Below are positions 44,780-54,785 of a stretch of 64,000 bases of DNA, one piece after another; the stretch's first letter is position 1; each line of letters begins with the position of its first letter. Origin of the DNA: Pseudomonadota bacterium (GTDB lineage: Bacteria > Pseudomonadota > Gammaproteobacteria > Burkholderiales > Rhodocyclaceae). The stretch is from contig JAGTRW010000001.1 in NCBI GenBank assembly GCA_018262095.1, positions 62,001 through 126,000 on the forward strand, read 5' to 3'. Below the pieces are notes generated by a model. That model was not told where the DNA came from and did no database searches. It worked only from the letters and a program-made list of their open reading frames with translations. The translations under genes were made by a program, and so were the position numbers.

Positions 44780-45849
44780 AGCAAACCATTTCCCCCGCGC
44801 AAAAGCAGATCATCCAGATCGCTCTCGTCGCGCTGCTGCTGATCGGCTGCATCGCCGTCTTGATGCCGTTCACCGGCACGCTGCTGTTCGCCGTCGTGAT
44901 CTGCGTGACGACCGCACCGCTGCGCAACCGCATCCTGCTGCTGTGCGGCGGGCGCAGCAGCCTGGCGGCGATCCTGATGTCGCTGCTGCTGCTGTTGCTG
45001 CTGGTGGCACCGCTGGCGCTGCTCTCCGGATCGCTCGCCGACGGCCTCGAATCGGCGATCCGCTACTTCAAGCCGATGCTCGAAAGTGGGCTGCCCAACG
45101 AGCCGCCGGCCAGTCTCGCCAAGCTGCCGCTGTTCGGTCAGGACATCAGCGACTACTGGCACAAGCTGGTCGCCAGCCGCGAAGAGATGAACACGCTGCT
45201 GCGCCAGTTGCTCGACCCGACGCGCAAGCTCGCGCTGGCGACCGTCACCATGTTCGGCCAGGGATTGCTGCAATTGATGCTGGTCGTCTTCTTCGTCTTC
45301 TTCATGTTCCGCGACGCCGAGCACTACGCGCAGGCGCTGATCACCGGCAGCCGCAAGCTCGCCGGCGACCTCGGCGAACGCATGCTCAGGCTTGCCGAGG
45401 GCACCGTCACCGGCGTCATGGTCGGCATCGTCGGCACCGCCGCCGCGCAGTCGCTGGTGGCGATGATCGGCTTCCTCATCGCCGGCGTTCCCGGCGTCAC
45501 CATCCTGACCGTCGCCACCTTCTTCTTCTCGATGGTTCCGGTCGTCGGCGCGACGCTGATCTGGCTCGGCGCCGCCGCCTGGCTCTACAACGGCGGCCAG
45601 ACCGGCTGGGCCATCTTCATGATCCTGTGGGGGATGTTCGGCATCAGCAGCGTCGACAACTTCGTCAAGCCGATCCTGATTTCGCGCACCGCCAGCCTGC
45701 CGCTGCTGCTCATCGTCGTCGGCGTATTCGGCGGCGTGCTGGTCTTCGGCTTCATCGGACTCTTTCTCGGGCCGACGCTGCTGGCCTTGAGCCAGGTGCT
45801 GATCCGCGAGTGGCTGGCGCACCCCGATTACGAGGAGCCGTCAATCTAG
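44776..45849 (+). CDS. AI-2E family (PerM/DUF20) membrane protein
   Basis: 357 residues, about eight helices with a large soluble segment around residues 80-150. [25 protein letters not shown] and [14 protein letters not shown] are hallmarks of the AI-2E/PerM family, whose members are permeases of diverse or unknown substrate. Unusually placed between ruvA (ATGA overlap) and ruvB (2-base gap), so it is expressed with the recombination genes. Confidence 0.88.
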   Translation: MKQTISPAQKQIIQIALVALLLIGCIAVLMPFTGTLLFAVVICVTTAPLRNRILLLCGGRSSLAAILMSLLLLLLLVAPLALLSGSLADGLESAIRYFKPMLESGLPNEPPASLAKLPLFGQDISDYWHKLVASREEMNTLLRQLLDPTRKLALATVTMFGQGLLQLMLVVFFVFFMFRDAEHYAQALITGSRKLAGDLGERMLRLAEGTVTGVMVGIVGTAAAQSLVAMIGFLIAGVPGVTILTVATFFFSMVPVVGATLIWLGAAAWLYNGGQTGWAIFMILWGMFGISSVDNFVKPILISRTASLPLLLIVVGVFGGVLVFGFIGLFLGPTLLALSQVLIREWLAHPDYEEPSI

Positions 45850-45851
45850 CC

Positions 45852-46937
45852 ATGATCGAAATCGACAAATTCAGCAACATGCCTGACGACGACCTCGGCG
45901 GTGCCGTCGACCGACTGATTGGCGCCGAGTCCAAATCGACCCAGGAAGAAGCGATCGAACGCGCGCTGCGCCCCAAGCGCCTGGCCGAATACGTCGGCCA
46001 GGTCAAGATCCGCGAGCAGCTGTCGATCTTCATCGAAGCCGCGCGGCGGCGATCTGACACGCTCGACCACGTGTTGCTGTTCGGCCCGCCGGGACTTGGC
46101 AAGACGACGCTGGCGCACATCATCGCCGCCGAGATGGGCGTCAATCTGCGCTCGACGTCGGGGCCGGTGCTCGAGCGCGCCGGCGACCTGGCGGCGATCC
46201 TGACCAACCTCGAACCGCACGACGTGCTGTTCATCGACGAAATTCACCGTTTGAGCCCGGTGGTCGAGGAAATCCTCTACCCGGCGCTCGAAGACTTCCA
46301 GATCGACATCATGATCGGCGAAGGCCCGGCGGCGCGCTCGGTCAAGCTCGACCTGCCGCCGTTCACGCTGGTCGGCGCGACGACGCGCGCCGGCATGCTG
46401 ACCAATCCGCTGCGCGACCGCTTCGGCATCGTCGCGCGGCTCGAGTTCTACACGCCCGAAGAACTCACGCATATCGTGACGCGCTCGGCACAGCTGCTCG
46501 GCGTTCCGGCCGAGCCGGGCGGCGCGCTCGAAATCGCGCGCCGTTCGCGCGGCACGCCGCGCATCGCCAACCGCTTGCTGCGCCGCGTTCGCGACTTCGC
46601 CGAGGTCAAAGCCGCCGGACACATCACGCAGGACGTCGCCGACCTCGCGCTGATCATGCTCGACGTCGACCACGGCGGCCTCGACATCATGGACCGCAAG
46701 CTGCTTTCGGCAGTGATCGACAAGTTCGGCGGCGGACCGGTCGGCGTCGACAATCTGGCGGCGGCGATCGGCGAGGCGCGCGACACCATCGAGGACGTTC
46801 TCGAACCCTACCTGATCCAGCAAGGCTTCCTGCAACGCACGCCGCGCGGGCGCATCGCGACCGCCGCCGTCTACCGCCACCTCGGCCTAGAAAACCCATC
46901 CGCCAACGGGCAAAACGAGCTGTGGCGCGGCCAATGA
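45852..46937 (+). CDS. ruvB: RuvB Holliday junction branch-migration ATPase
   Basis: 361 residues. AAA+ motor of the RuvAB complex: [11 protein letters not shown], Walker [10 protein letters not shown], Walker [18 protein letters not shown] (sensor 1) and the winged-helix C-terminus with [16 protein letters not shown] 45852 is chosen; longer frames upstream are shadows of ruvA and the AI-2E gene. Confidence 0.98.
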   Translation: MIEIDKFSNMPDDDLGGAVDRLIGAESKSTQEEAIERALRPKRLAEYVGQVKIREQLSIFIEAARRRSDTLDHVLLFGPPGLGKTTLAHIIAAEMGVNLRSTSGPVLERAGDLAAILTNLEPHDVLFIDEIHRLSPVVEEILYPALEDFQIDIMIGEGPAARSVKLDLPPFTLVGATTRAGMLTNPLRDRFGIVARLEFYTPEELTHIVTRSAQLLGVPAEPGGALEIARRSRGTPRIANRLLRRVRDFAEVKAAGHITQDVADLALIMLDVDHGGLDIMDRKLLSAVIDKFGGGPVGVDNLAAAIGEARDTIEDVLEPYLIQQGFLQRTPRGRIATAAVYRHLGLENPSANGQNELWRGQ

Positions 46938-46995
46938 CGAGCCTATGTCACAAACACTTACATCATTACCTGGCGTGTGGGATTAGAATCCGCGC

Positions 46996-47439
46996 ATGAA
47001 ATACGAACAAAAGCCGAACGCTTTCACGCTCCCCGTTCGCATTTACTATGAAGACACCGACGCCGGCGGCGTCGTCTATTACGCCAACTACCTGAAGTTT
47101 CTCGAGCGCTGCCGCAGCGAATGGCTGCGCGCCGTCGGTCACGATCAGGCCGACCTGCTGCGCGACCCGGGAATCGCCTTCGTCGTACGCAGCGTCAATA
47201 TCGAATACCTCAAGCCGGCGCGCCTCGACGACATGCTGTGGGTCGGCCTCGAAGTCGAAAAAGTAACCAAGTCGCAGATCTTCTTTCGCCAGCATATCCG
47301 GCGAGTCAACCCGGACGCCGTCGGCGGCTGGGACGAACTGCTCACCGGCAAGATCCAGATCATCTGTGTCAATGCCGCGCGGATGAAGATCACCTCGATT
47401 CCCGCATTACTTCGCACCAAACTGGAAGCAATCCAATGA
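46996..47439 (+). CDS. ybgC: YbgC acyl-CoA thioesterase of the Tol-Pal operon
   Basis: 147 residues, hot-dog fold thioesterase: VRIYYEDTDAGGVVYYANYL holds the catalytic Asp. It is the usual first gene of the Tol-Pal operon and overlaps tolQ by ATGA. Confidence 0.95.
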   Translation: MKYEQKPNAFTLPVRIYYEDTDAGGVVYYANYLKFLERCRSEWLRAVGHDQADLLRDPGIAFVVRSVNIEYLKPARLDDMLWVGLEVEKVTKSQIFFRQHIRRVNPDAVGGWDELLTGKIQIICVNAARMKITSIPALLRTKLEAIQ

Positions 47440-48113
47440 ACGTCTCGCAAGACCTCTCGATCCTGCACCTGATCCTCAACGCCAGCGCGGTGGTGCAGGT
47501 CGTCATGGCGATCCTCGCCAGCGTTTCCTTCATGTCCTGGTACTACATCTTCAACAAGTGGTTTACGCTGCGCCAGGCACGCTCGCAAACCGAGCAGTTC
47601 GAGCGCGATTTCTGGAGCGGCGGCGACTTGAACAGCCTCTACCAGAGCGCGGTCAACAACCGCCACGGCACCGGCAGCATGGAGCGGATTTTCGAAGCCG
47701 GCTTCCGCGAGTTCAACAAATTACGCAGCCAGAAAAACCTCGACCCGAAAGACGTCATCGATGGTTCGCGTCGCGCCATGCGCGCCACCTACCAGCGCGA
47801 GGTCGACAGCATCGACGCGCATCTCGCCTACCTCGCTTCGGTCGGTTCGGTGAGCCCTTACGTCGGCCTGTTCGGCACGGTGTGGGGAATCATGCACTCG
47901 TTCAGAGGCCTCTCCAACGTCGGCCAGGCGACGCTCTCGGCGGTCGCCCCAGGCATCGCCGAAGCGCTGGTCGCCACCGCCATCGGCCTGTTTGCGGCGA
48001 TTCCGGCGGTCGTCGCCTACAACCGCTTCGCGCATGAAATCGACCGCCTGTCGACACGCTTTGAATCGTTCATGGAAGAGTTCTCCAACATCCTGCAACG
48101 TCAGGTGCGGTAA
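47436..48113 (+). CDS. tolQ: TolQ
   Basis: 225 residues. Inner-membrane motor component with three helices: near the N-terminus (LNASAVVQVVMAILASVSF), and VGSVSPYVGLFGTVWGIM and GIAEALVATAIGLFAAIPA, the conserved proton-channel helices shared with ExbB/MotA. Works with TolR and TolA to energise outer-membrane constriction at division. Confidence 0.96.
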   Translation: MNVSQDLSILHLILNASAVVQVVMAILASVSFMSWYYIFNKWFTLRQARSQTEQFERDFWSGGDLNSLYQSAVNNRHGTGSMERIFEAGFREFNKLRSQKNLDPKDVIDGSRRAMRATYQREVDSIDAHLAYLASVGSVSPYVGLFGTVWGIMHSFRGLSNVGQATLSAVAPGIAEALVATAIGLFAAIPAVVAYNRFAHEIDRLSTRFESFMEEFSNILQRQVR

Positions 48114-48118
48114 GCATC

Positions 48119-48523
48119 ATGCGCCCACGTCGTCAGAAAAGTGAGATCAACGTCGTCCCCTACATCGACGTCATGCTGGTGCTGCTCGTCATCTTCATGG
48201 TCACCGCACCGATGATGACCACCGCCAGCATTGACGTGCCGTCGGTCGGCAAGGCTGCACAGCCGCCGGCCGAAGCGCTGCAGGTCAACATCCGCGCCGA
48301 CCAGTCGCTGTCGCTCACCTTGCCGGGCAAGTCCGAGCGCAGCCTGACGCGCAGCGAACTCGCGCAGGCGATCGTCGATGCGCAGGCCAAGAACCCGGAG
48401 CAGCCGGTGCTCATCGTCGGCGACAAGAGCGTCAAATACGAAGCCGTTCTTAGCGTCATGGACGAGCTCCAGCGCCAGCAGGTCAAGCGCATCGGCCTGC
48501 TCGTCCAGCCGACCGGCAAGTAA
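48119..48523 (+). CDS. tolR: TolR
   Basis: 134 residues. Single transmembrane helix with the essential Asp in VPYIDVMLVLLVIFMV (about residue 18), then a periplasmic ExbD/TolR domain. Partner of TolQ. Starts 5 bases after the tolQ stop. Confidence 0.96.
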   Translation: MRPRRQKSEINVVPYIDVMLVLLVIFMVTAPMMTTASIDVPSVGKAAQPPAEALQVNIRADQSLSLTLPGKSERSLTRSELAQAIVDAQAKNPEQPVLIVGDKSVKYEAVLSVMDELQRQQVKRIGLLVQPTGK

Positions 48524-48528
48524 GTCCC

Positions 48529-49461
48529 GTGCCGCCCCTATCCGCCGTGAATCTCGCCGCACCGCCGCCCGCAACCGATCAGTCGAATACCACCGCGCTG
48601 GTGCTGTCGGCGCTGGTGCATCTGCTGCTGATCGGCGCACTGTTCTTTGGCGTTCAGTGGAAGGACCAGGCACCGTCGTCGGTCGCCGTCGAAGTCTGGC
48701 GCGCGGCGCCGGCCCCCACCGCCGTCGCCAAGCCGGAACCGGCGCCCGAGGTGAAACCGGAACCCAAACCGGAACCCAAGCCTGAGCCGAAACCTGAGCC
48801 GAAGCCCGCGCCAAAAGCCGAGCCGGCGCCGGCGATCAAGCCCGATATCGCGATCAAGGACGAGAAGAAAAAGAAGGAAGAACCCAAGAAGCCCGAACCG
48901 GTCAAGGAAGAACCGAAGAAACCAGAGCCCAAGAAGGAAGAACCCAAAAAGCCCGAACCCAAGAAGGAAGAGCCCAAGAAGCCCGAGCCGAAGAAGGAAG
49001 AGACGAAAAAACCCGAACCCGATCACCGCGCAGCCCTTGACGACCAACTCAAACGCGATCTCAAGCAGGCCCAGCAGCAGGCACAGCAGCAGAAAGCGTC
49101 CCAGGATGCGCGCGCGCGCGCCGAAGCCGAAGCCAACCTGCTCGGCCAGCTCAAGGGCGAACAGGCTTCTGCCGGACGCTCGCGCGGACTGGCCGACTAC
49201 GCCTCCAAGTTGCGCGGCAAGATCCGCGGCAACATCGTTCTGCCACCAGGAATTCAAGGCAACCCAGAAGCCATTTTCGAGGTCACGCAATTGCCGTCGG
49301 GCGAAGTACTGAGCGTCAAAGTGCGCAAATCGAGCGGCAATCAAACGCTCGACGCAGCGATCGAACGCGCCATCCTGAAGTCGTCGCCGCTGCCCAAACC
49401 CGACGATGCCAGCCTCTTTGAACGCGTACTAAAAATTCCCTACAAGCCGATCGAAGAGTAG
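48529..49461 (+). CDS. tolA: TolA, energy-transducing periplasmic bridge
   Basis: 310 residues. N-terminal helix ([19 protein letters not shown], about 24-42), then a long K/P/E-rich region of repeats (PEPKPEPK early, then [10 protein letters not shown] units, residues ~65-165), a Q/A-rich helical stretch, and a C-terminal domain (about 215-310). The repeat region replaces the Ala/Lys/Glu-rich helix II of enterobacterial TolA with a more extended polyproline-like spacer. GTG start at 48529, 5 bases after tolR. Confidence 0.93.
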   Translation: MPPLSAVNLAAPPPATDQSNTTALVLSALVHLLLIGALFFGVQWKDQAPSSVAVEVWRAAPAPTAVAKPEPAPEVKPEPKPEPKPEPKPEPKPAPKAEPAPAIKPDIAIKDEKKKKEEPKKPEPVKEEPKKPEPKKEEPKKPEPKKEEPKKPEPKKEETKKPEPDHRAALDDQLKRDLKQAQQQAQQQKASQDARARAEAEANLLGQLKGEQASAGRSRGLADYASKLRGKIRGNIVLPPGIQGNPEAIFEVTQLPSGEVLSVKVRKSSGNQTLDAAIERAILKSSPLPKPDDASLFERVLKIPYKPIEE

Positions 49462-49526
49462 GCCTTGACCGGACAATCGTTGAAATTACGTTTCGTTACA
49501 AAACCTTCGCACGTCAAGGGAATATA

Positions 49527-50852
49527 ATGCCAAATTGTTCCAACGGATGCCTGAGCCCCATGTTGCATACCTCGCTCAACCTGCGCCGCCTGGGCCTGAT
49601 CGCTTTCAGCGCGCTGGCGCTGCTCCAGACTCCCGCCCACGCCGAGCTGACGATCGAGATCACCGGCGCTGGCGCCAACCGCATCCCGCTGGCGATTGCC
49701 GACTTTGCTGGCGACCCCGGTTCGTCAAGAGCGGTGACCGCCATCGTGCGCGGCGACCTGGAGCGCAGCGGCCTGTTCAAACTGATCGACCCCTCCGGCA
49801 TCGCGATGACCGAAGCGACCAGTCCGGCCTACGGCGACTGGAAAAACCGCGGCGCCGACGCGCTCGCCGCCGGCAGCGTCGGGCCGAGCGGCGACGGCCG
49901 CCAGGAAGCACGCTTCCGGCTTTATGACATCAACAAGCAAAGCGCGCTGGCCGGCGCCGCCTTCGTCGCCTCGACGCCGATGTTGCGCATCGCCGGCCAC
50001 CGCATCGCCGACGCCATTTATGAAAAATTGATCGGCGAACCCGGCATTTTCTCGACGCGCATCGCCTACGTCGTCAAGAGCGGCGCCAACCGCTACGAAC
50101 TGCACATCGCCGACGCCGATGGACAAAACGCGCAGGCGGCGCTCAAATCGCGCGAACCGATCATCTCGCCGACCTGGTCACCCGACGGCACCCGCCTGGC
50201 CTATGTCTCTTTTGAAAACAAAAAGCCGGTGATCTATGTCCATTCGCTGGCCAGCGGACAACGCATCGTCGTCGCCAACTTCAAGGGGTCGAACTCGGCG
50301 CCGGCCTGGTCACCCGACGGCCGCAAGCTGGCGGTCGTGCTGTCAAAAGAGGGCGGCTCGCAGATTTTCACGGTCAATGCCGACGGCTCGGGTGTGCAGC
50401 GGCTGACGACCTCGACCGGAATCAATACCGAACCGTTCTATTCTCCCGACGGTCAATCGATCTATTTCACCTCCGACCGCGGCGGCAGCCCGCAGATCTA
50501 CCGCACCAGCGTCGGTGGCGGCGACGCCCAGCGTGTCACCTTCGAAGGCAGCTACAACGTTTCGCCGCGCGTCTCGCCGGACGGCAAGACGCTGGCCTTC
50601 ATCAGCCGGCGCGAGGGCGGTTTCCGTCTGGCGGCGATGGATATCGCCAGCCGCCAAGTGCAGATTCTCACCGATTCGAGCAAGGACGAATCGCCGAGCT
50701 TCGCACCCAATAGCCGGATGATCCTGATTGCGACGGAAATCGGTGGGCGTGGCGTGCTCTCCGCCGTATCGACCGACGGTCGAATCAAACAACGCCTTTC
50801 AATCTCAGCCGGCGATGTTCGCGAACCGGCCTGGGGTCCATTCACCAAATAA
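49527..50852 (+). CDS. tolB: TolB periplasmic beta-propeller
   Basis: 441 residues. Signal peptide ([19 protein letters not shown]), an N-terminal alpha/beta domain, and a C-terminal six-bladed propeller seen as repeated SPDG motifs ([51 protein letters not shown]). Binds Pal and TolA. ATG 49527 has CAAGGGA at good spacing; ATG 49560 would give a shorter signal peptide and is a real alternative. Confidence 0.95.
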   Translation: MPNCSNGCLSPMLHTSLNLRRLGLIAFSALALLQTPAHAELTIEITGAGANRIPLAIADFAGDPGSSRAVTAIVRGDLERSGLFKLIDPSGIAMTEATSPAYGDWKNRGADALAAGSVGPSGDGRQEARFRLYDINKQSALAGAAFVASTPMLRIAGHRIADAIYEKLIGEPGIFSTRIAYVVKSGANRYELHIADADGQNAQAALKSREPIISPTWSPDGTRLAYVSFENKKPVIYVHSLASGQRIVVANFKGSNSAPAWSPDGRKLAVVLSKEGGSQIFTVNADGSGVQRLTTSTGINTEPFYSPDGQSIYFTSDRGGSPQIYRTSVGGGDAQRVTFEGSYNVSPRVSPDGKTLAFISRREGGFRLAAMDIASRQVQILTDSSKDESPSFAPNSRMILIATEIGGRGVLSAVSTDGRIKQRLSISAGDVREPAWGPFTK

Positions 50853-50890
50853 CGGACAACTTTAAAATTCAAGAAAGCAGGAGAAACACC

Positions 50891-51412
50891 ATGAAGCAAC
50901 TGATCATCCCCGCCCTTCTCGCCCTCCTCATCGTCGGCTGCAGTTCGACGCCCAACGCCCCCGAGCAAGGCGGTGCGCCGGTTGAAGGTCGCGGCGCGGG
51001 AGTCGCCACGGTCACCGCCGGCGGCGCCAACGGCAGCAACCTGCCGGCCATCCTCACCGACCCGAAGAGCATTCTCTCCAAACGCAGCGTCTATTTCGAT
51101 TACGACAAATACGACGTCAAGTCCGAATACACCGAACTGGTCACCGCGCACGCCAAGTTCCTGGCTGGCAACCGCCAGTTCAAGATGCTGGTCCAGGGCA
51201 ATACCGATGACCGCGGCAGCCGCGAATACAACCTCGCGCTCGGCCAGAAGCGTGCCGACGCGATCAAGAAGATGCTGACCATGCTCGGCGCTCGCGAAGA
51301 ACAGGTCGAGTCGGTGAGCCTCGGCGAAGAAAAGCCGAAGAACGAAGGCGCCAACGAAGCCGCCTGGGCGCAGAACCGCCGCGGCGACATGCTCTACAAC
51401 GGCGAGTTCTAA
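50891..51412 (+). CDS. pal: Pal peptidoglycan-associated lipoprotein
   Basis: 173 residues. Lipobox ALLIVGC (lipidated Cys at about residue 17) and an OmpA-like domain with VQGNTDDRGSREYNLALGQKRADA, which binds diaminopimelate in peptidoglycan. Ends the core Tol-Pal system. ATG follows GCAGGAGAAACACC. Confidence 0.97.
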   Translation: MKQLIIPALLALLIVGCSSTPNAPEQGGAPVEGRGAGVATVTAGGANGSNLPAILTDPKSILSKRSVYFDYDKYDVKSEYTELVTAHAKFLAGNRQFKMLVQGNTDDRGSREYNLALGQKRADAIKKMLTMLGAREEQVESVSLGEEKPKNEGANEAAWAQNRRGDMLYNGEF

Positions 51413-51415
51413 GCA

Positions 51416-52222
51416 ATGCCGGCGCGCCGCTTGGCCTCGAGCCTGACGTACTCAACGCGCTGGGCAACAGGGCTGTCAACACTCGCCCTGCTGCTCGCCG
51501 TGGTCGGCGCGCAGCCGGTGCGCGCCGGAATGTTCGACGACGAAGAGGCGCGACGGCAAATCAAGGACCTGTCGATTCAGACCAGCGAGCGCATCGACAC
51601 GCTGTCCAAGGCACAATTCGACCTGGTCAACCAGATCCAGGCGCTGCGCGAAGAGAGCGCCAGACTGCGCGGGCAGATCGAAACGCTGACTTACGAACTC
51701 GAAGCGGCGAAAAAGCGCCAGCAGGACTTCTACATCGACCTCGACGGCCGCTTGCGCAAGCAGGAACCCCAGGCGGCCCCGGCCGACGAAGGGAAACCGG
51801 CGGGAGAAGCCAGCCCGGCGAACGATCAGGTCAAGAAGGCCGCCAGCGACCCGGCGGCCGAAGCGCGCGAATACGAAGCGGCGCTCAACCTCTTCAAGGG
51901 CAACAAGATCAAGGACGCGGCAGCGGCTTTCGACGCCTTCGCCAAGGCGCACCCGGACAGCACGCTGACGCCCAACGCACAATACTGGCTGGGCAACGCG
52001 CACTACGCGCTGCACGACTGCAAGAAGGCGATCGACGCGCACCGGGTGGTGGTCAGCCGCTGGCCGCAGAACCCGAAGGCACCCGACTCGCTGATCAACA
52101 TCGCCACCTGCCAGCAGGAACTGGGCGACAGCAAGGGCGTACGCACGACGCTGGAAACGGTGGTCAGCAAGTACCCCGACAGCTCGGCCGCAGCGACCGC
52201 CAAACAACGTCTCAAGAAATAG
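51416..52222 (+). CDS. cpoB: CpoB (YbgF) cell-division coordinator
   Basis: 268 residues. Signal-like hydrophobic segment (LSTLALLLAVVGAQPVRA), an N-terminal trimerising coiled coil (about 35-105), and C-terminal TPR repeats (EYEAALNLFKGNKIKDAAAAF; NAQYWLGNAHYAL). Links Tol-Pal to PBP1B-dependent septal wall synthesis in E. coli. Starts 3 bases after pal. Confidence 0.92.
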   Translation: MPARRLASSLTYSTRWATGLSTLALLLAVVGAQPVRAGMFDDEEARRQIKDLSIQTSERIDTLSKAQFDLVNQIQALREESARLRGQIETLTYELEAAKKRQQDFYIDLDGRLRKQEPQAAPADEGKPAGEASPANDQVKKAASDPAAEAREYEAALNLFKGNKIKDAAAAFDAFAKAHPDSTLTPNAQYWLGNAHYALHDCKKAIDAHRVVVSRWPQNPKAPDSLINIATCQQELGDSKGVRTTLETVVSKYPDSSAAATAKQRLKK

Positions 52223-52226
52223 CCGC

Positions 52227-52886
52227 GTGACCGCCGGCAGCAAGCCTTGCTCGCTCAAGATCAGCGAGATCTTCTTTTCGCTGCAGGGCGAAGCGACGCG
52301 CGCCGGGTTGCCGACGGTTTTTGTCCGGCTCACCGGCTGCCCGCTGCGCTGCGTGTGGTGCGACACCGAGCACGCCTTCTCCGGCGGCCAAAGCCTGTCG
52401 CTGGACCGGATTCTCGAGCAGGTCGGCAGCTACGGCGCCCGCCAGGTCTGCGTCACCGGCGGCGAGCCGCTGGCGCAGAAAAACTGCCTGCCGCTGCTTG
52501 CCGCGCTGTGCGACGCGGGCTACGAGGTCTGCCTCGAAACTTCGGGCGCGCTCGACATTTCAGGCGTCGACGCCAGGGTCTCGCGGATCGTCGATCTCAA
52601 GGCGCCCGGATCGGGCGAATCGACCAAGAACCGCTGGGCCAACCTCGAGTTGCTGAGCGCGCGCGACGAACTCAAGTTCGTGCTCAAAGACCGTGCCGAC
52701 TACGAGTGGGCGCGCCAGACGATCAGCGAACGCCGTCTCGACGCAGTCTGCCCGCTGCTCTTCTCGCCGGTGCAGGGCGAAATCGACCCGACGGCGCTCG
52801 CCGAATGGATCCTCGCCGACCGTCTGCCGGTTCGTTTTCAACTGCAGCTGCACAAGCTGCTTTGGGGTAATATTCGGGGCAAGTAA
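52227..52886 (+). CDS. queE: QueE, 7-carboxy-7-deazaguanine synthase
   Basis: 219 residues. Radical SAM enzyme of queuosine (deazapurine) biosynthesis with the iron-sulfur motif CPLRCVWC (C-x3-C-x2-C), FFSLQGEATRAGLPTVFVR and VTGGEPLAQ. GTG start at 52227, 4 bases after cpoB. The partner queC lies 1.9 kb further on, so the pathway genes are close but not contiguous. Confidence 0.95.
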   Translation: MTAGSKPCSLKISEIFFSLQGEATRAGLPTVFVRLTGCPLRCVWCDTEHAFSGGQSLSLDRILEQVGSYGARQVCVTGGEPLAQKNCLPLLAALCDAGYEVCLETSGALDISGVDARVSRIVDLKAPGSGESTKNRWANLELLSARDELKFVLKDRADYEWARQTISERRLDAVCPLLFSPVQGEIDPTALAEWILADRLPVRFQLQLHKLLWGNIRGK

Positions 52887-52905
52887 ACCTGCCGAGAAGA
52901 CTGCC

Positions 52906-53295
52906 ATGACCGCTGCCTGCAAGCCCCCCTCTGCCGCCGACGAGCGCCGTCAATACGCGCGCATCGCTTTCCACTCGCCGGCCGAGTTGGTATTTTCCGC
53001 GGGCAAGCTCGAAGTCGTCGTGCTCGACCTCTCGCTCAAGGGCGCCTTGATCCGCCTGCCCGCCGACGCCGCGCTGCAAGCGGGTGCAATCTGCCAACTG
53101 CACGTTCGTCTCGACGAAATGAACGACCAGATCAGCATGGAGGCCCGCGCCACTCACGTCGAAAACGGCAACGCCGGCCTGCTCTGCCGGAGCATTGACC
53201 TCGACAGCATCACCCATCTGCGCCGCCTGGTCGAACTCAACCTCGGCGATCCGCTGCTGCTCGAACGCGAACTCTCGGCGCTGGTCGGCGAATAA
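52906..53295 (+). CDS. PilZ-domain cyclic-di-GMP receptor protein
   Basis: 129 residues, a single PilZ domain. The RxxxR element is present in ERRQYAR and the (D/N)xSxxG element in LDLSLKGAL, both needed for c-di-GMP binding. No other domain. ATG 52906 lies 19 bases after queE. Output target unknown; this and the HD-GYP and HDOD genes give the window three second-messenger proteins. Confidence 0.88.
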   Translation: MTAACKPPSAADERRQYARIAFHSPAELVFSAGKLEVVVLDLSLKGALIRLPADAALQAGAICQLHVRLDEMNDQISMEARATHVENGNAGLLCRSIDLDSITHLRRLVELNLGDPLLLERELSALVGE

Positions 53296-53320
53296 GAGAA
53301 AACCAATCAAAAAACGGCGA

Positions 53321-53450
53321 TTAACCACAACGACGCAACGTTCACAACGTTCACAACGAAAGACAGCGCTTTCGAAGGGCATTCGCCGCCCAGTTAACAC
53401 TTCATTTTGAATTGTTTCTCTTTGTGCTCGTTGTGCCCGTTGTGGTGAAC
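53321..53450. repeat. Intergenic palindrome with 9-nt-periodic arms (copy C)
   Basis: Left arm TTAACCACAACG then 9-base steps (TTCACAACG twice). Right arm ends CGTTGTGGTGAA after CTTTGTGCT and CGTTGTGCC. It lies between convergent genes and is followed by a run of T residues (53453-53460), so it may also terminate transcription. Confidence 0.75.
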
Positions 53451-53497
53451 TGCTTTTTTTCGGCACTCGATTGGCGCGGCACGCCGCGCACCGCCCG

Positions 53498-54673
53498 TCA
53501 TTTCATCTTGCACTGCGCGGCGTAGGCGTCGGCGTGGTTGGTGAACACCGTCCCCATCAGCTTGTTGGTCACGCGGTCCTGCGCGTCGCGGCCGATCACA
53601 CGCAGGTAGTAGTTCTGTACCGGGTAGTGGTTGGTGTTGAACTTGAAGTCGCCGCGCACCGACTTGAAGCGCTTGGCTTCGAGCGCGCGGCGTAGCGCCG
53701 CCTTGTCGCCCAGTTTGCCCTTGACGTCGCGCACCGCGGCATCGATCAGCAGCGCCGCGTCATAGCCCTGCGCAGCGAAGAGCGACGGCAGCCGGCCGAA
53801 CTCTCTTTGGAAATCGGCGACGAAGCGCTTGTTCTCGGCGTTGTCCATGTCGTGCGCCCAGTGCGACGAGTTGAACATGCCGAGCATCGGCGCACCGACC
53901 GCGCGAATCACGTCCTCGTCGGCAGAAACGCCCGGCGCGAAAAGCTGCGAATCGGCCGACAGGCCGGCGGCGACGAACTGCTTGACGAAACTGATCCCCA
54001 TTCCGCCGGGCAGGAAGAAAAACACCGCGTCGGGCTTGAGCGAGCGAATCTGCGCCAACTCCGCGGCGTAGTCGAGCTGGCCGAGCTTGGTCTGGATCTG
54101 CGCGCCAAGCTTGCCTTTGTAATAGCGAGTAAAACCGGCAATCGCGTCCTTGCCGCCGGGATAATTGGGCGCGACCAGCACGACATTCTTGAACCCCTTG
54201 TCCTGAACGTACTTGCCGACCACCTCGGGCAGATTATCGTTCTGCCAGGCGACGTTGAAGAAGTAGGGGTTGCACTGCTCGCCGGCGTATTGCGAAGGAC
54301 CGGCGTTGGCCGAGACATAGAACGTCTTGCTCTTGAAGATCGGCTGACCGACCGCCAGCAGGATGTTCGAGAAGACGATTCCGGTCATGAAATCGACCTT
54401 GTCCTTCTTGAGGAACTTCTCGGTCGCCCGCTGCGCGACCTCGGGCTTCTGCTGGTCGTCGACGACGATCACCTCGGCCGGCAAGCCGCCTAACTTCCCG
54501 TTGAGCTGACGGACCGCCAGCGTGAAGCCGTCGCGAATATCGACACCAAGGCCTGCAGCGGGGCCGGACAGCGTCGACAGCATCCCGACCTTGACCGTGG
54601 GCTCGGCCGCGTAAACAGAAGCCCCCACCAGCAATAGTGTGGCGAAAAATGTCAGACCTTGGGTGATGCGCAT
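53498..54673 (-). CDS. Leu/Ile/Val-type ABC transporter substrate-binding protein
   Basis: 391 residues. Signal peptide (GLTFFATLLLVGASVYAA-E), then a periplasmic type I fold: VKVGMLSTLSGPAAGLGVD, GGLPAEVIVVDDQQKPEVAQR. Binds branched-chain or other amino acids, amides or aromatic compounds. ATG 54673 has GGAG at good spacing; the open frame starts with a GTG 12 bases upstream. No permease or ATPase genes nearby, so it is an orphan binding protein. Confidence 0.88.
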   Translation of the reverse strand: MRITQGLTFFATLLLVGASVYAAEPTVKVGMLSTLSGPAAGLGVDIRDGFTLAVRQLNGKLGGLPAEVIVVDDQQKPEVAQRATEKFLKKDKVDFMTGIVFSNILLAVGQPIFKSKTFYVSANAGPSQYAGEQCNPYFFNVAWQNDNLPEVVGKYVQDKGFKNVVLVAPNYPGGKDAIAGFTRYYKGKLGAQIQTKLGQLDYAAELAQIRSLKPDAVFFFLPGGMGISFVKQFVAAGLSADSQLFAPGVSADEDVIRAVGAPMLGMFNSSHWAHDMDNAENKRFVADFQREFGRLPSLFAAQGYDAALLIDAAVRDVKGKLGDKAALRRALEAKRFKSVRGDFKFNTNHYPVQNYYLRVIGRDAQDRVTNKLMGTVFTNHADAYAAQCKMK

Positions 54674-54785
54674 CATCGTCTCCACGAAGCGAAAGCAGAA
54701 AGGCCCGGATTGTAGCGCACCAACCCGCGCGGGCCGGCCAATAGCCGTTAAAATGCTCGGCTAGCCAATCATCAACCATAAGCCC

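Noticed and set aside
48778..49020. DNA tandem repeat in tolA
   Set aside because: The repetitive DNA simply encodes the K/P/E spacer of TolA, a known feature of the protein; not an independent element.
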